Source: Pseudoalteromonas luteoviolacea S2607 (GTDB lineage Bacteria > Pseudomonadota > Gammaproteobacteria > Enterobacterales > Alteromonadaceae). From it: a DNA stretch of 64,000 nt. A model generated the notes under the pieces. That model was not told where the DNA came from, made no database searches, and saw only the letters and a list, made by a program, of their open reading frames with translations. The stretch spans positions 62,001-126,000 of the forward strand of contig NZ_AUXV01000003.1 of assembly GCF_001625575.1 (NCBI RefSeq), read 5' to 3'. A program made the translations under genes and the position numbers. This document shows, one piece after another, positions 18,677-28,587 of the stretch (the first letter of the stretch is position 1; every line of letters starts with the position of its first letter).

Positions 18677-19804
18677 ATGAAACACATAGCGATTTACACC
18701 GATAGTCGAAACCTACAAGAAGTCGCGATACTTATCAGCGAAGCCAATGCACTGGCTGAAATGGGGCATCAAGTTACCATTATCACCAACGTTAAGTATA
18801 AAAATGTTAGAAACCTCAAACCAAACGTGACGTTGAAATATTTACCGTCAAGTGGCATATCTGATGTTGTCAGTTTGGCAGCAAATTTCAAAAGCGTGAA
18901 AAGCTGTTTGTCGGTATGGTACCAGTACAAGACAGGTAGTTTGTTTTCGATACTCAGCCGAGGGCTTACACTTGCCAAGGTACTCAAGGCCAACAATATC
19001 GATCATGTGCATTTTGAGTCCAGCGATAAAATGTATCCCGCGAGCCTAGCCAGCGCAAATTGTGTTGGTGCGTCTATCTCCAGCTTTACTGGCTTTAACA
19101 GCCAAAATAGACAGGCCCGATGGGTCTCTGATACATGCAACCTAACAGTATTAGAACTTGAAAGTATGAGACCGACCAAAAACAGAGACGCTATCGTACT
19201 GAAGCGAGGGATAGATTTATCCCAATATAAAACTACAATCAAAAACAAAAGTGCAATTAAACTGATATTTGTCGGCAACATCGTTGAAGGCTCAGGCCTG
19301 CTGTTCTTGCTAAAAGCCCTTGCCGCGCTCCCTGCTAGAACCGAAGTAGCAATAGATATAGTCGGTAACGGCCCAATGAAAAAGCAATTGGTCAACGCAC
19401 TAATAAAGCTACGCCTTAATCAAAAAGTACATTTTTTAGGAGAGAAACCACGAAAGTGGTTATTGCAGAATTTACCCAAGTACAGCGGTATGATCACCCC
19501 GTACTGTTCTGATGCAGATGTTATTAGCGTCAATAACATTAATTATATTAAAGAGGCTATGGCCTGTAGTTTACCAATATTAACGTCAAACATTACCGTA
19601 TGTGATGAGTTAACTAGCTCAAGTACTGGCATGAAATGTCCACCCAACAGCGTCGATGCTCTGAAAAACATGCTATTAGCTTTTTTGAAGTTGGGCCCAT
19701 ACCACCAGCATTTGCTCGGTGAGAATGCGCGTAAGTATGCTGAGAAAAATTATAATGTAAAGCACCAAGCGCGAACGCTTTCGCGTTGGATTCAAGCGCT
19801 ATAG
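18677..19804 (+). CDS. Glycosyltransferase, GT-B fold (GT1/GT4-like)
   Basis: A 375-residue cytoplasmic glycosyltransferase. The N-terminal half begins with HIAIYTDSRNLQEVAILISE, typical of the acceptor-binding domain. The C-terminal half has the nucleotide-sugar-binding features LIFVGNIVEGSGLLFLLKAL, DIVGNGPMKKQL and the late motif IKEAMACSLPILTSN, which corresponds to the GT4 E-x7-E region. GAGGGG stands before the ATG. It is isolated: no other polysaccharide or LPS genes surround it. The sugar donor and acceptor are unknown. Confidence 0.82.
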   Translation: MKHIAIYTDSRNLQEVAILISEANALAEMGHQVTIITNVKYKNVRNLKPNVTLKYLPSSGISDVVSLAANFKSVKSCLSVWYQYKTGSLFSILSRGLTLAKVLKANNIDHVHFESSDKMYPASLASANCVGASISSFTGFNSQNRQARWVSDTCNLTVLELESMRPTKNRDAIVLKRGIDLSQYKTTIKNKSAIKLIFVGNIVEGSGLLFLLKALAALPARTEVAIDIVGNGPMKKQLVNALIKLRLNQKVHFLGEKPRKWLLQNLPKYSGMITPYCSDADVISVNNINYIKEAMACSLPILTSNITVCDELTSSSTGMKCPPNSVDALKNMLLAFLKLGPYHQHLLGENARKYAEKNYNVKHQARTLSRWIQAL

Positions 19805-19851
19805 ATATTGATTTGAACTATACTTGAGTGAAGTCTGCTCAGTTAATTAGT

Positions 19852-19883
19852 CACTATAAAGGGGTTTGTATAACCCTTTAGTG
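19852..19883. terminator. Hairpin after the glycosyltransferase gene
   Basis: Arms CACTATAAAGGG and CCCTTTAGTG pair over ten bases with one bulged T. No T-run follows on the plus strand, so this may be a weak or factor-assisted terminator, or a structured leader for the gene at 19924. Confidence 0.4.
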
Positions 19884-19923
19884 GCCAGCAGGGGATTGCA
19901 GACAACCATAAAAGGAGGTAGAC

Positions 19924-20604
19924 ATGTCTGACTCAATATATAGGGCACTTAAAGGGTTGAGCCGAAAGGAAAATATCAGTCATAACGCACATTCAAACTT
20001 ACCAAATCAATTTGAGATAAAAATCTACCTTTCTTATCTCACCAGTATTATCGTTGCGATAGTTGTCGCATTTCTTTGGCAAATAACGCAATTAGAGCAA
20101 TTCAAGCTAACTTCCTTAATTCTGTTGATGCTTGGCTACATCGGAATAATCATTCATCCCGCCATCATATTTTTTTTACGGCGAAAAGAAATAAGAGATA
20201 GCATCAAGAACCCACTTGCCGTACTTTACAACAATGCAAAACTAAATGACTGTTTTGATAAAAAGTATATGTCTTTTTTGCACTCAAAGAGTTTAGAAGA
20301 TTTGGAGTTCACTTTATTAGAAGTAAAAGCAGAGAAAATTGCATTTGAGAAACGCACCTCTTTACTTGTGGGCTCTATAGAGAGAGTTGGCTTTGCGCCA
20401 GGTGTGCTTGCTTTGCTCATTTCACTAGACAAACTAAACGAAATTGAACTGGACTGGGTGCTATCTATTGCTTATGCTATTCCAATCCTTTACTTCTTTG
20501 GTGCTTTTAGCCATATACTCGCAACAAAACTCGGTAGGCACATCGCCATTATTGAACTTGTTATTGAAAAGAAAAAAGTACAGGTACATAGCACAAGAAA
20601 TTAA
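19924..20604 (+). CDS. Unrecognised inner-membrane protein
   Basis: A 226-residue protein I do not recognise. Hydrophobic segments lie at about 42-60, 66-88, 160-176 and 184-208, separated by a charged, probably cytoplasmic, loop (about 95-145) with coiled-coil-like spacing. There is no signal peptide. The start is secure: a near-perfect AAGGAGGT lies 5 nt before the ATG. It is a single gene between a glycosyltransferase and a periplasmic binding protein, with no obvious functional partner. Function unknown. Confidence 0.75.
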   Translation: MSDSIYRALKGLSRKENISHNAHSNLPNQFEIKIYLSYLTSIIVAIVVAFLWQITQLEQFKLTSLILLMLGYIGIIIHPAIIFFLRRKEIRDSIKNPLAVLYNNAKLNDCFDKKYMSFLHSKSLEDLEFTLLEVKAEKIAFEKRTSLLVGSIERVGFAPGVLALLISLDKLNEIELDWVLSIAYAIPILYFFGAFSHILATKLGRHIAIIELVIEKKKVQVHSTRN

Positions 20605-20748
20605 TTGCTCTTAGTCACATCAAACTTAATGTTTAGAGCAAAAAGCATACAGGCAAGATATGCACTTTTTCATTGCCTTAGTCCCAAAAAGCGTTAAACT
20701 CATAGCATGTGACGCAAGCTAATTGCAATTTTGTCAGGGACTTAGCAT

Positions 20749-21744
20749 TTGAAAATTAGGTTTATTTACCTACTAGGCTGGAGCTTGTTGCCCCTACTGG
20801 TATACAGCTCAAACGTTTTTGCACAGCTGACGTTCGCCTTGATTGGAAAAACTAAAAATGACTCATTTTATGAGCAGTCTTTTAAGGGCTGCCAAGCATT
20901 TTCGCGTACTGTTTCTGATCTCACTTGTATATATGATGGAGCGGATGATTATCAAGATGTCCGAACACAAGTATTAATAGTCAAAGAGTACATCAATAAG
21001 GGTATCGATGGGCTTTTAATATCCACAACAGACTCTAATTTTTTGGTATCTGGCGCTCTAGAATTAGCTCGGGAAAAAGGCATACCGATTATCACCTTCG
21101 ATTCAGATCTCCTTGAAAAGCACCATAAGTACCGGCTTGCCTATGTAGGCACTAATAACTTCGATTTTGGCGTTGCATTGGGAAAAGCTGCAAAACAGTT
21201 TAAAAAGCAAGATCCTCAACCTATTTGTATTCAATCGGGTCACAGAACAACACCAAATTTGAATAAGCGCATACAAGGTGTAAGACATGCGTTATCTGAA
21301 GGCAAGGGGGGGAAGCTAGATGGAAGTTCAGGATGGATAGAATATGACCGATGTCCTTTGTATACAATGGGTAGACGTGACGACTCTCTCAGCCAACTTA
21401 TGACCATTTTAGACTATAAGCAGCCCCCAATATTTTTAGCTGTTGCCGGTTTTGCTCAATTCAATCCAGAGTACTTAACTAAACTCCTTCCTTACAAACA
21501 GCGTATTAAAAACGGCATCATCACCATCCTGTCAGCCGACACGGAACAAATCCAACTCAAAGCGCTAAGCAATAACTTATCAAGTATGAATATTGGCCAA
21601 AAGCCTTACGAAATGGGAAAGCAAAGTGCGGAGCTCCTTTATCATTATGTTAAAAAAGGCATTAAACCGCTGAATAGTGAATACTACCTTGATTTTCATT
21701 ACTGTAATCAGTCTAACGTAGCTACTTGTACCGTAAACTATTAA
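20749..21744 (+). CDS. Periplasmic sugar-binding-like protein (Peripla_BP_4 type), without transporter genes
   Basis: A 331-residue secreted protein with a signal peptide ending near FAQ-LTF. It has the two-lobe pattern of ribose/autoinducer-binding proteins: FALIGKTKNDSFYEQSFKGC, GIDGLLISTTDSN, GIPIITFDSDL, YVGTNNFDFG and NIGQKPYEMGKQSA. The start is a TTG at 20749, supported by AGGGA 8 nt upstream; no ATG fits the signal peptide. No ABC permease or ATPase gene is nearby. It could be a sensory periplasmic protein that works with a distant kinase or chemoreceptor, in the manner of LuxP or TorT. The ligand is unknown. Confidence 0.8.
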   Translation: MKIRFIYLLGWSLLPLLVYSSNVFAQLTFALIGKTKNDSFYEQSFKGCQAFSRTVSDLTCIYDGADDYQDVRTQVLIVKEYINKGIDGLLISTTDSNFLVSGALELAREKGIPIITFDSDLLEKHHKYRLAYVGTNNFDFGVALGKAAKQFKKQDPQPICIQSGHRTTPNLNKRIQGVRHALSEGKGGKLDGSSGWIEYDRCPLYTMGRRDDSLSQLMTILDYKQPPIFLAVAGFAQFNPEYLTKLLPYKQRIKNGIITILSADTEQIQLKALSNNLSSMNIGQKPYEMGKQSAELLYHYVKKGIKPLNSEYYLDFHYCNQSNVATCTVNY

Positions 21745-21772
21745 AAAAGCGACTACCCACCTGAGTAGCCGC
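21743..21772 (-). terminator. Terminator of the CofD-like gene
   Basis: On the minus strand, GCGGCTAC and GTAGTCGC pair over eight bases (one G-U) and are followed by TTTTTT. It overlaps the end of the convergent binding-protein gene. Confidence 0.8.
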
Positions 21773-21794
21773 CCTCGCACGCACCATAAACTAG

Positions 21795-22664
21795 TTAACT
21801 TCTCGTAGGCTCCAAATTAATGCCTGACTGCTGGATCGCGTTAATCGTTGCCAAAGTTGGTACCTTGAACAGCTCGTCCATCATATCTAACGTGTTATTA
21901 TCGCCAATGTCTTTGGGAGAGTCCGATTTGCTTTCGCGATAATGAAAGCTAAGGATATCCGTAAACTGATTCGATATTGCCACATCGAAAAACTGGTAAC
22001 CAATCTGTTCTTTCATCCACTCTAAATATCGTGAAGCGCTACACCCTTTTAAAAGCAAGCTACCGGAAATCGGGGTATCAATTAATAATCTGCTCGCGGA
22101 TGTTTCGAGTACTGCGTTTTTAATATCTTGTATAAGTAATAAAGGAAGAAGGTCGGTGATCGGATTACAGGGTCCAAAAATTAACAAATCGGCATTAGCA
22201 ATTGCTTCAATGGCACCAACAGGTGAAGATACATCTTTTGATAGAAACACTTCGCGTGGGAACTCAGCCAAGGCGTCGATATTTTTGGTGCCCACAACCG
22301 TGTTACCACACTCTGTAATCGCCACCAGATCGGTCGCATAATCCGACATAGGATAAATGCAGCTGCCGCTATTCAGTGATTTGTTAAAGTAGCTAATGGC
22401 CTCCGACGGCGTATTGCACATCAGTGACAAAAGCTCTAGGTTTGCAGTATGCCTTGTCTCATCACGCTCTTTATTACAGCACAGTGCAAGACTCATATTT
22501 TGCAACGTTTCTAGCTGAGAATAAGATAAGAGTGCACATTTATTATCGATATCAAAACTCGCTTCTGGCGTTGCGCAAATCGCACTCATTGTTTGACATA
22601 AGGGCTTGAGCTTTTTCATTATCCCTAGCATTTCTTGGCCTGCGCCAATAAAAACGACCTTCAT
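21795..22664 (-). CDS. CofD/YvcK-like protein
   Basis: About 289 residues. The N-terminal MKVVFIGAGQ suggests a nucleotide-binding start, and the strongest signature is IANADLLIFGPCNPITDLLP followed by LLIQDIKNAV. This matches the core of the CofD/YvcK superfamily (2-phospho-lactate transferase and the gluconeogenesis factor). In YvcK the region reads ADxIVLGPGSLYTS; here it is FGPCNPITD, closer to CofD. The usual early DDGGS-type motif is absent. The start at 22664 is chosen because GGTG precedes it and it gives the family N-terminus; the open frame runs 18 codons further up. It is a single gene with its own terminator. Assignment is to superfamily only. Confidence 0.6.
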   Translation of the reverse strand: MKVVFIGAGQEMLGIMKKLKPLCQTMSAICATPEASFDIDNKCALLSYSQLETLQNMSLALCCNKERDETRHTANLELLSLMCNTPSEAISYFNKSLNSGSCIYPMSDYATDLVAITECGNTVVGTKNIDALAEFPREVFLSKDVSSPVGAIEAIANADLLIFGPCNPITDLLPLLLIQDIKNAVLETSASRLLIDTPISGSLLLKGCSASRYLEWMKEQIGYQFFDVAISNQFTDILSFHYRESKSDSPKDIGDNNTLDMMDELFKVPTLATINAIQQSGINLEPTRS

Positions 22665-22831
22665 AGTGTCACCTTTAAAATTAGTTAAACTAACCTTGAA
22701 TTGCACTATGCATGCCAATTAGTAAAGCGTTGTTTTAGCTTATATTTTATATATTTAAAAGAGGAAAATCGCAGTTTGCTTCTCAATCTGAAAAGTCAAT
22801 TTTCGATTTAAGAATGAATAGAAAGAACCTT

Positions 22832-22853
22832 AAAAAAGAGCCCTTACGGGCCC
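22832..22853 (-). terminator. Terminator of the MoxR/antiporter operon
   Basis: On the minus strand GGGCCC-GTAA-GGGCTC forms a six-pair stem followed by TTTTTT, just 6 nt past the antiporter stop codon. Confidence 0.85.
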
Positions 22854-22858
22854 TAGAT

Positions 22859-24181
22859 TCACAATACCATTGCAGCTATCCAGCCAAAGATAAGTAACGG
22901 TATGTTGAAATGTATAAAAGTGGGGACTACCGAATCCCATATATGGTCGTGCTGACCGTCTGTGTTTAGACCTGAGGTTGGACCTAGGGTGGAGTCTGAC
23001 GCTGGCGAGCCCGCATCTCCCAAAGCGCCGGCTGTGCCGACTAGAGCCACAGTTGCCATCGCCGAAAATCCGACCTCTAAAGATAAAGGCACAAACAACG
23101 TCGCTATAATAGGCACGGTAGAGAATGAGCTGCCGATACCCATAGTAATTAATAAACCGACTAGTAAAATCACGGCCGCCGCTAGAGGCTTGCTATCTCC
23201 AATAACGTCTGCGCATGCAGCGACCAAAGATGCCACGTCACCAGTTTCCTTCATAACAGAGGCAAAACCCTGAGCAGAAATCATGATAAAACCTATCATG
23301 GCCATCATGGCGACACCTTTAGTGAATACATCTGAACTTTGATCCCACTTTATTAAGCCAAATAACGCAAACATCATAACGCCAACTAAGCCACCAAGTA
23401 TCATTGACCCACTCACGTTTTGCGCCAGTAGTGAGCACACAATAGCAATACCACCAGCAATTAGCACTTTCCGTTGGTCTTCGACTTGCAAGTCTGTTTG
23501 AGTGTTGCTTGGGCTTTCATCGCTATATTCTCTTGGTTTTCGATAGCTGATGAATACCGCTACGATTAAACCAACCAGCATGCCAACAGCAGGAATGATC
23601 ATGGCATAAGGCACTGCCGTATTGATGATTTCAAGCCCATTGTCGGTCAAGTTCTTATGTAAAATTGAATATAAATAAATACCCCCAAAACCATAAGGTA
23701 ATACCATGTACGAAGTTGCTAGTCCAAAAGTCAGCACACACGCAATAGCTCTTCTATCCATTTTCAACTTATTAAAAATAACGATCAACGGCGGAATTAA
23801 GATGGGGATAAAGGCGATATGAACAGGGACTAAGTTTTGTGAAGCGACCGCACACCCCATTATCACTAACAAAATTAGCATACTTAAATAAGAGGCCGAG
23901 TCTTCATTTTTACTGTTCACAAGGCCCAATAGCTTACTGGCGAGTATTAACGTTAAGCCCGATTTAGAGATAGCAACTGCAAATGCACCAAGCATTGCAT
24001 AACTTAGAGCAATTTCGGCTCCACCCGAGAGGCCGTCATTAAAAGCATTTAAAGTTTGCTCTAGACCAAGACCAGCGGTTAACCCCGCGACTAAAGCACT
24101 CAATGTCATTGCGACAATTACGTTTACCCTATAGAGGGATAGGCCAAGCATTAAAATGACCCCAATAGCTACTGCATTCAT
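22859..24181 (-). CDS. Na+/H+ antiporter family protein (COG2056-like)
   Basis: A 440-residue integral membrane protein with about 11-12 helices. It begins with [20 protein letters not shown] and contains the family stretch [20 protein letters not shown], with [19 protein letters not shown] and [19 protein letters not shown] in the second half. These fit the Na_H_antiport family of bacterial sodium/proton exchangers. It is the last gene of a five-gene operon, one base after the transglutaminase stop (TAATATG). Why an ion antiporter is coupled to a MoxR/TgpA module is not clear; the gene order may reflect shared envelope or ionic-stress control. Confidence 0.82.
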   Translation of the reverse strand: MNAVAIGVILMLGLSLYRVNVIVAMTLSALVAGLTAGLGLEQTLNAFNDGLSGGAEIALSYAMLGAFAVAISKSGLTLILASKLLGLVNSKNEDSASYLSMLILLVIMGCAVASQNLVPVHIAFIPILIPPLIVIFNKLKMDRRAIACVLTFGLATSYMVLPYGFGGIYLYSILHKNLTDNGLEIINTAVPYAMIIPAVGMLVGLIVAVFISYRKPREYSDESPSNTQTDLQVEDQRKVLIAGGIAIVCSLLAQNVSGSMILGGLVGVMMFALFGLIKWDQSSDVFTKGVAMMAMIGFIMISAQGFASVMKETGDVASLVAACADVIGDSKPLAAAVILLVGLLITMGIGSSFSTVPIIATLFVPLSLEVGFSAMATVALVGTAGALGDAGSPASDSTLGPTSGLNTDGQHDHIWDSVVPTFIHFNIPLLIFGWIAAMVL

Positions 24182-24182
24182 A

Positions 24183-26132
24183 TTATTTTATTTTTGCCTT
24201 TTTTATTATTTGCCTGTTTAGATAAGACAGCCTTTTGTATTGTGCCGGAGAAAGAGCAATGTTTTTATACCTTGCCGTTTCAAACAACTCATAAAACTCT
24301 GTGAGTTCATTTTCAACATCAGGGAGTTTTTGCTTTAATAACTCAACGGACTGCTTTGGTGTTAGACTGCCTGATTGTACCTTACCAAAGTCCAACAGCC
24401 TATTATAGAGTCTGATTTCTTTTGGTTGCTTATTCCAATTTCTAAAATTCAAATACGCAAACCACCCGCCAAAAGTTGTGATCAACAATATAATCACAGA
24501 AAGTGCGGGTAAGTAATTGTGTTTATTACCGAACAGCATTTTTAGTAAAGAAGACTGCTTCTTATCATCGAAATTAAGAACCCATTGTGTCCAACGAAAA
24601 TCCAACTGCTCTAACTGTAAACGTAACCAGTTTATAGCTTGAATATTTGAAAATGACGCTAAGCTGATCCCGAGGTTATCCTGGAACTCCTGTTGCAAAT
24701 CAGCTAAATCAGACAGCGAGCCAAACATTCTATCAGGCGCGACCCAAGATGTGGGATCTAACCTAAGCCAGCCTATTTGAGGCACATAGTATTCTACCCA
24801 AGCATGCGCATCATATTGATATACTGCATAATAATTACTTTGTTGATTAAATTCTCCACCCAGATAGCCAGATACTAAACGCGTCGGAATACCTGCTGTT
24901 CGCATTAAAAAAGCAGCTGAAGAGGCAAAGTGTCCACAAAACCCTGTCTGAGTAGAAAATAAAAATGCATCAACGTTGTGTTTCTCTGATATCGCTGGGG
25001 GCGTTAAACTATAATTGAACCCGCTAGAGACAAAAAATGATTTCATTTTTGTTATGAACTCTTGCGTGTTGTTGCTTTGTTGGTCCCACTGCTGAGCCAG
25101 TGCCACAGCTCTCGGGTTGTAACCTTGGGGCAATTGCGTATTAATACCGTATTCCCACCGTGTTAAACGTGCGTCGTCCAAGTCGACAGGCGATACTTCA
25201 TATTGGGTAGGTTTGTTAGATAACTTTTTCTGGAATATTGTGCCAAAATTGTTAACTCCCATTCCTTTGCTTGCCGGGATCCCATCGCCTAATGTATATA
25301 ACCACCGGGTACTCGAGGGCTCTGCAATTACAGAGTAGACAGATCCTTTTGGTTGATAAGTTCTTTGCAGGCCAACACCTTGTAATCGTGACATTTGCCA
25401 TTTTTTACCGTCAAACCTGTCGTGTACTATCGCACGCCAGTAAAACGGTGGCTGAAACATGTCAGCCGAAGGTAACAATGCCCGAAAAGCAAGCTCTGAA
25501 GAACGAGACAGCTCTGAGATTTCAAACGGATCTACATTTTCCGACAGACCTGAATTCGCAGATTTCGCATTTGGCAATTGCCAAAATGGTGGAAGCTTGG
25601 GCACAAGCAAAACCATTGCAATCGCGAGCGGCAAACTAAAAACAAACTTTTTAACGGAGCTTTTATACGCATGCTTAATAGGTAAATTGTGGGAAATACT
25701 AAATAGTTGAGCCAAGTTAAAAAGCAGCAGGGCAGCTACAAACGCAAATGCCAAAATACCTTGTGAAAATAAATAAAAGCAGGGGTAGGTAAAAAAGTTA
25801 AGTATATAAGTCGATGTCGCTTGCTTGGTGCAGGTCACTTGCAACATTTTTAATGCGCACGCTCCTAACAACATAGCCACAAACATTTCGATCGTATTTT
25901 TCAATCCTAGCGACAGAAATACCACGACTATCACAGTTACGGCGAGTAAATTAACGACGAGCTTTGATGGGTGTTTAACAGCACCTAAAGAAGAGCTCAG
26001 TTTAAAAATAGTAATCAAAATAATAGAAATACAAAACACGTAGCCCAAACTTTGGAATAGCAACAGTGATATTGCGCAATAAATCAAAGAGGTTATTAAC
26101 GTGTTTTGCTTTATAAATTCGTTAGCACTCAC
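24183..26132 (-). CDS. TgpA-like membrane transglutaminase-family protein (DUF3488 plus transglutaminase core)
   Basis: A 649-residue protein. The first 180 residues contain about six hydrophobic helices (DUF3488-like). A periplasmic domain follows with the transglutaminase-type catalytic triad: Cys in [10 protein letters not shown] (about 400), His in [10 protein letters not shown] (about 442) and Asp in [10 protein letters not shown] (about 459). A final helix (about 545-565) leads to a cytoplasmic tail. This is the architecture of TgpA of Pseudomonas, an essential periplasmic transglutaminase. The GTG start at 26132 is backed by GGAGG 6 nt upstream and overlaps the DUF58 gene by 11 nt. It forms a standard set with MoxR and DUF58. 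Confidence 0.9.
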   Translation of the reverse strand: MSANEFIKQNTLITSLIYCAISLLLFQSLGYVFCISIILITIFKLSSSLGAVKHPSKLVVNLLAVTVIVVVFLSLGLKNTIEMFVAMLLGACALKMLQVTCTKQATSTYILNFFTYPCFYLFSQGILAFAFVAALLLFNLAQLFSISHNLPIKHAYKSSVKKFVFSLPLAIAMVLLVPKLPPFWQLPNAKSANSGLSENVDPFEISELSRSSELAFRALLPSADMFQPPFYWRAIVHDRFDGKKWQMSRLQGVGLQRTYQPKGSVYSVIAEPSSTRWLYTLGDGIPASKGMGVNNFGTIFQKKLSNKPTQYEVSPVDLDDARLTRWEYGINTQLPQGYNPRAVALAQQWDQQSNNTQEFITKMKSFFVSSGFNYSLTPPAISEKHNVDAFLFSTQTGFCGHFASSAAFLMRTAGIPTRLVSGYLGGEFNQQSNYYAVYQYDAHAWVEYYVPQIGWLRLDPTSWVAPDRMFGSLSDLADLQQEFQDNLGISLASFSNIQAINWLRLQLEQLDFRWTQWVLNFDDKKQSSLLKMLFGNKHNYLPALSVIILLITTFGGWFAYLNFRNWNKQPKEIRLYNRLLDFGKVQSGSLTPKQSVELLKQKLPDVENELTEFYELFETARYKNIALSPAQYKRLSYLNRQIIKKAKIK

Positions 26133-27075
26133 TCAATGCCTCCAAACACCGTGTTACATGTGATTCGCCAGACCCCATCTTGATGTATGCATTAGGCAAC
26201 TTTAGTGCAAACTCGTGACCCTGCTTATCGGCCTCTAGCACTTGATAACATAACTTAGACAACTTGGTTTCTTTGGCACCTTCAACTTTGAAAAAGTCTA
26301 ACACGTGGCTTATTGACTGCTCTTCGCCCTCGTAATCTTTAACCAATAGCTCTTGGCTCTTTGCAAAATGACGCCAAGATATACGGTTTTTACTCATTCC
26401 TTTTTGATATTTTGTGAGGCTACTAAAATCTTCAAAGCTGTCTGAACGCTTTGACTTCACGCCGGTATCGCTATCTGCTTCAAGTGAACTCTGAATATCG
26501 AGTTCACATTTGAGGGGAGCAGGGTATACATAAAATTGCTTGTTCGGAAGCAAATAACTCCATACATTCACGAGGCCAAAAGGATAGCTACTCTGAATTT
26601 TGAACTTTCCACTACTGTACTTACCCCTTCGTTCAAGGTGTAACTTGATTATCTGGTTTTGTGGTTTTACGTCGAAGTGCTTATTCTGAAAATCTAAATT
26701 ATCAAACTCGGAGTGAAAGATATTTAGCGAATACACTTCAGCTGATGGTGTGATTCGAAATTTTGCTAAATTATGGTTACCAACAAAGTTGCTTTTAATA
26801 TCTAGAAGCTCAAGTCGCATACCGTGTAGGTTCATATAACCATAGAATAATGCTGAAATTTGCAGCATTAACATAAGATACGCAACACCAAGTATGAGGT
26901 TATTCTGGTAGTTTATACCTATTACAAAATTTAACAGTGCGAAAAATAAAAATAAAAACCCACTTTTTGAAGGGACAACATAGATATTTTCATGGCTAAG
27001 CGTGATCGTATTTGCAGAGTGCTTTTTTGTTATAACGCTGTTCAGCCAGTCTTTATATGATCCCAATGCCATCAC
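26122..27075 (-). CDS. DUF58-domain protein
   Basis: A 317-residue protein with two N-terminal hydrophobic segments (about 33-50 and 57-77) and then a soluble domain. The DUF58 signature sits near residue 220-240 (FSSLTKYQKGMSKNRISWRHFAKSQELLVKDYE; key residues are the R-I-x-W-R-x-x-A-K run). DUF58 proteins are von Willebrand factor A-like partners of MoxR ATPases. The gene overlaps MoxR by 4 nt upstream and TgpA by 11 nt downstream, so all three are translated together. Confidence 0.88.
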   Translation of the reverse strand: MMALGSYKDWLNSVITKKHSANTITLSHENIYVVPSKSGFLFLFFALLNFVIGINYQNNLILGVAYLMLMLQISALFYGYMNLHGMRLELLDIKSNFVGNHNLAKFRITPSAEVYSLNIFHSEFDNLDFQNKHFDVKPQNQIIKLHLERRGKYSSGKFKIQSSYPFGLVNVWSYLLPNKQFYVYPAPLKCELDIQSSLEADSDTGVKSKRSDSFEDFSSLTKYQKGMSKNRISWRHFAKSQELLVKDYEGEEQSISHVLDFFKVEGAKETKLSKLCYQVLEADKQGHEFALKLPNAYIKMGSGESHVTRCLEALSEC

Positions 27076-27983
27076 ATAGGCACCGGAACTCGGTTGAAAA
27101 TCGACTCAATGACCGGTGACTGCTCATTGCAGGGGATATTAAGCCTATGCCCTGCAACGGGGCCAAAGACTGCTTGCACGTCATCTGGTAGCACATACTC
27201 TCTGCCTGAGATCAATGCATACGCCCTTGCTGCCAGCCCCAATGCTATGCTCGCTCTAGGCGAAAGCGGATCCCCAAACTCCCCTGAGTCTCTGGTAAAG
27301 CTCACTAAATCAATAATGTATTGAACCACCGGCTCTGATAACTCAACAGTCATTACCTGATGTTGTAAATCAGACAACTGCTCTGTCGTTAACTCAAGAC
27401 TCAAGTCTTCGGATTTTATTGCGCGATCATTGCCCGATAGAATTAAACTCTTTTCAGCTTCAGTATCTGGGTAACCAAGACTAATTCGAATAAAAAATCG
27501 GTCCAACTGGGACTCAGGAAGTGGATGAGTCCCAGATTGATGAAGTGGGTTTTGAGTTGCAATTACAAAGAATGGCTGCGGCAAAGCGTAAGTAGTGCCA
27601 TCTACAGTCACTTGTCCTTCTTCCATCGCCTCTAACAAAGCACTTTGCGTTTTAGGACTGGCACGGTTTATTTCATCAGCTAACAACACCTGACTGAAAA
27701 TAGGGCCTGAATGAAAATCGAAACTGTGCGTTTGTGTATTAAAAATGCTCGAACCAGTGATATCTGCAGGAAGAAGATCGCTTGTGAACTGAACCCGCTG
27801 ATAACTTAACCCAAGTACATTTGCCAGCCCATGAGATAAGGTTGTTTTTCCCATCCCAGGTAAGTCTTCAATAAGCAAATGCCCTTTACTCAAGAGGCAG
27901 CATAATGCCAATTTAAGTTGCTCATCCTTTCCTAAAATGAGTTTAGAGAGTTTAGAGATTATATTTTGTGAGACTTGATTCAT
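27072..27983 (-). CDS. MoxR-family AAA+ ATPase
   Basis: A 303-residue AAA+ protein. Walker A is in LPGMGKTTLSHGLA (about 40-53), Walker B and the MoxR signature are in LLADEINRASPKTQSALLEA (about 100-119), with sensor 1 at ATQNP and the small lid domain with SPRASIALGLAARAYA. MoxR proteins act as chaperones, usually with VWA-type proteins encoded beside them; here the partner is the DUF58 gene. The ATG overlaps the stop of the receiver gene before it (ATGA), so the receiver protein is made from the same transcript. Confidence 0.92.
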   Translation of the reverse strand: MNQVSQNIISKLSKLILGKDEQLKLALCCLLSKGHLLIEDLPGMGKTTLSHGLANVLGLSYQRVQFTSDLLPADITGSSIFNTQTHSFDFHSGPIFSQVLLADEINRASPKTQSALLEAMEEGQVTVDGTTYALPQPFFVIATQNPLHQSGTHPLPESQLDRFFIRISLGYPDTEAEKSLILSGNDRAIKSEDLSLELTTEQLSDLQHQVMTVELSEPVVQYIIDLVSFTRDSGEFGDPLSPRASIALGLAARAYALISGREYVLPDDVQAVFGPVAGHRLNIPCNEQSPVIESIFNRVPVPM

Positions 27984-28363
27984 GCGATCATTTCTAATCT
28001 TTTCATTACTGTATCGACTTTTTTAGCATTGAATGGTTTAGCAATAAAACCTTTCGCTCCTAATTCCCATGTATTTTGCACATTTTCGAGACTATTATGC
28101 CCCGAACACATAATGACATGCGTATTTGGGTACTTATCATTCACATATTCTAAGATCTGCGTACCATCGGTGTCTGGAAGTTCTATATCCAAAAACAATA
28201 CATTGGGTGCTTTTGACTGAAGTAGAGGTTTAGCTGAAGAAAAATCCTTGGATTCATAGATTTCTTCAAATCCGAGGTTTTCTAATATTTCGATTAAGTA
28301 ACTGCGTACTTCTTCTACGTCATCTATGATGAGGATTGGTTCTAACGGTCTAACAAGTTCCAT
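27980..28363 (-). CDS. Stand-alone receiver (CheY-like) response regulator
   Basis: A 127-residue single receiver domain without an output domain. It has acidic residues in ILIIDDVEE, the phospho-acceptor Asp (about 59) in LFLDIELPDTDG, Ser in MCSGHN and Lys in IAKPF, all in place. It is the first gene of the operon with MoxR, DUF58, TgpA and an antiporter, and overlaps MoxR by 4 nt. A receiver in this position could gate the MoxR complex by phosphorylation. The kinase that phosphorylates it is not encoded here. Confidence 0.9.
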   Translation of the reverse strand: MELVRPLEPILIIDDVEEVRSYLIEILENLGFEEIYESKDFSSAKPLLQSKAPNVLFLDIELPDTDGTQILEYVNDKYPNTHVIMCSGHNSLENVQNTWELGAKGFIAKPFNAKKVDTVMKRLEMIA

Positions 28364-28587
28364 ATTGTAATACTATCTAAAAACAACTGATTTAATACTA
28401 AGGCATGGCGCCAAGGAGAACAATGTTTTATTTCCATCTAAATTGCGTTTTGTATATCTCAACTCCATAATAAAACATTGAATACAATCTACATTTAACT
28501 TTAAAGTACAGATATCTTATAAATTCCATATTAAATATATAAATTTCATATAGATACTAAATATAAAAATAGAGTTGATACTTAACT

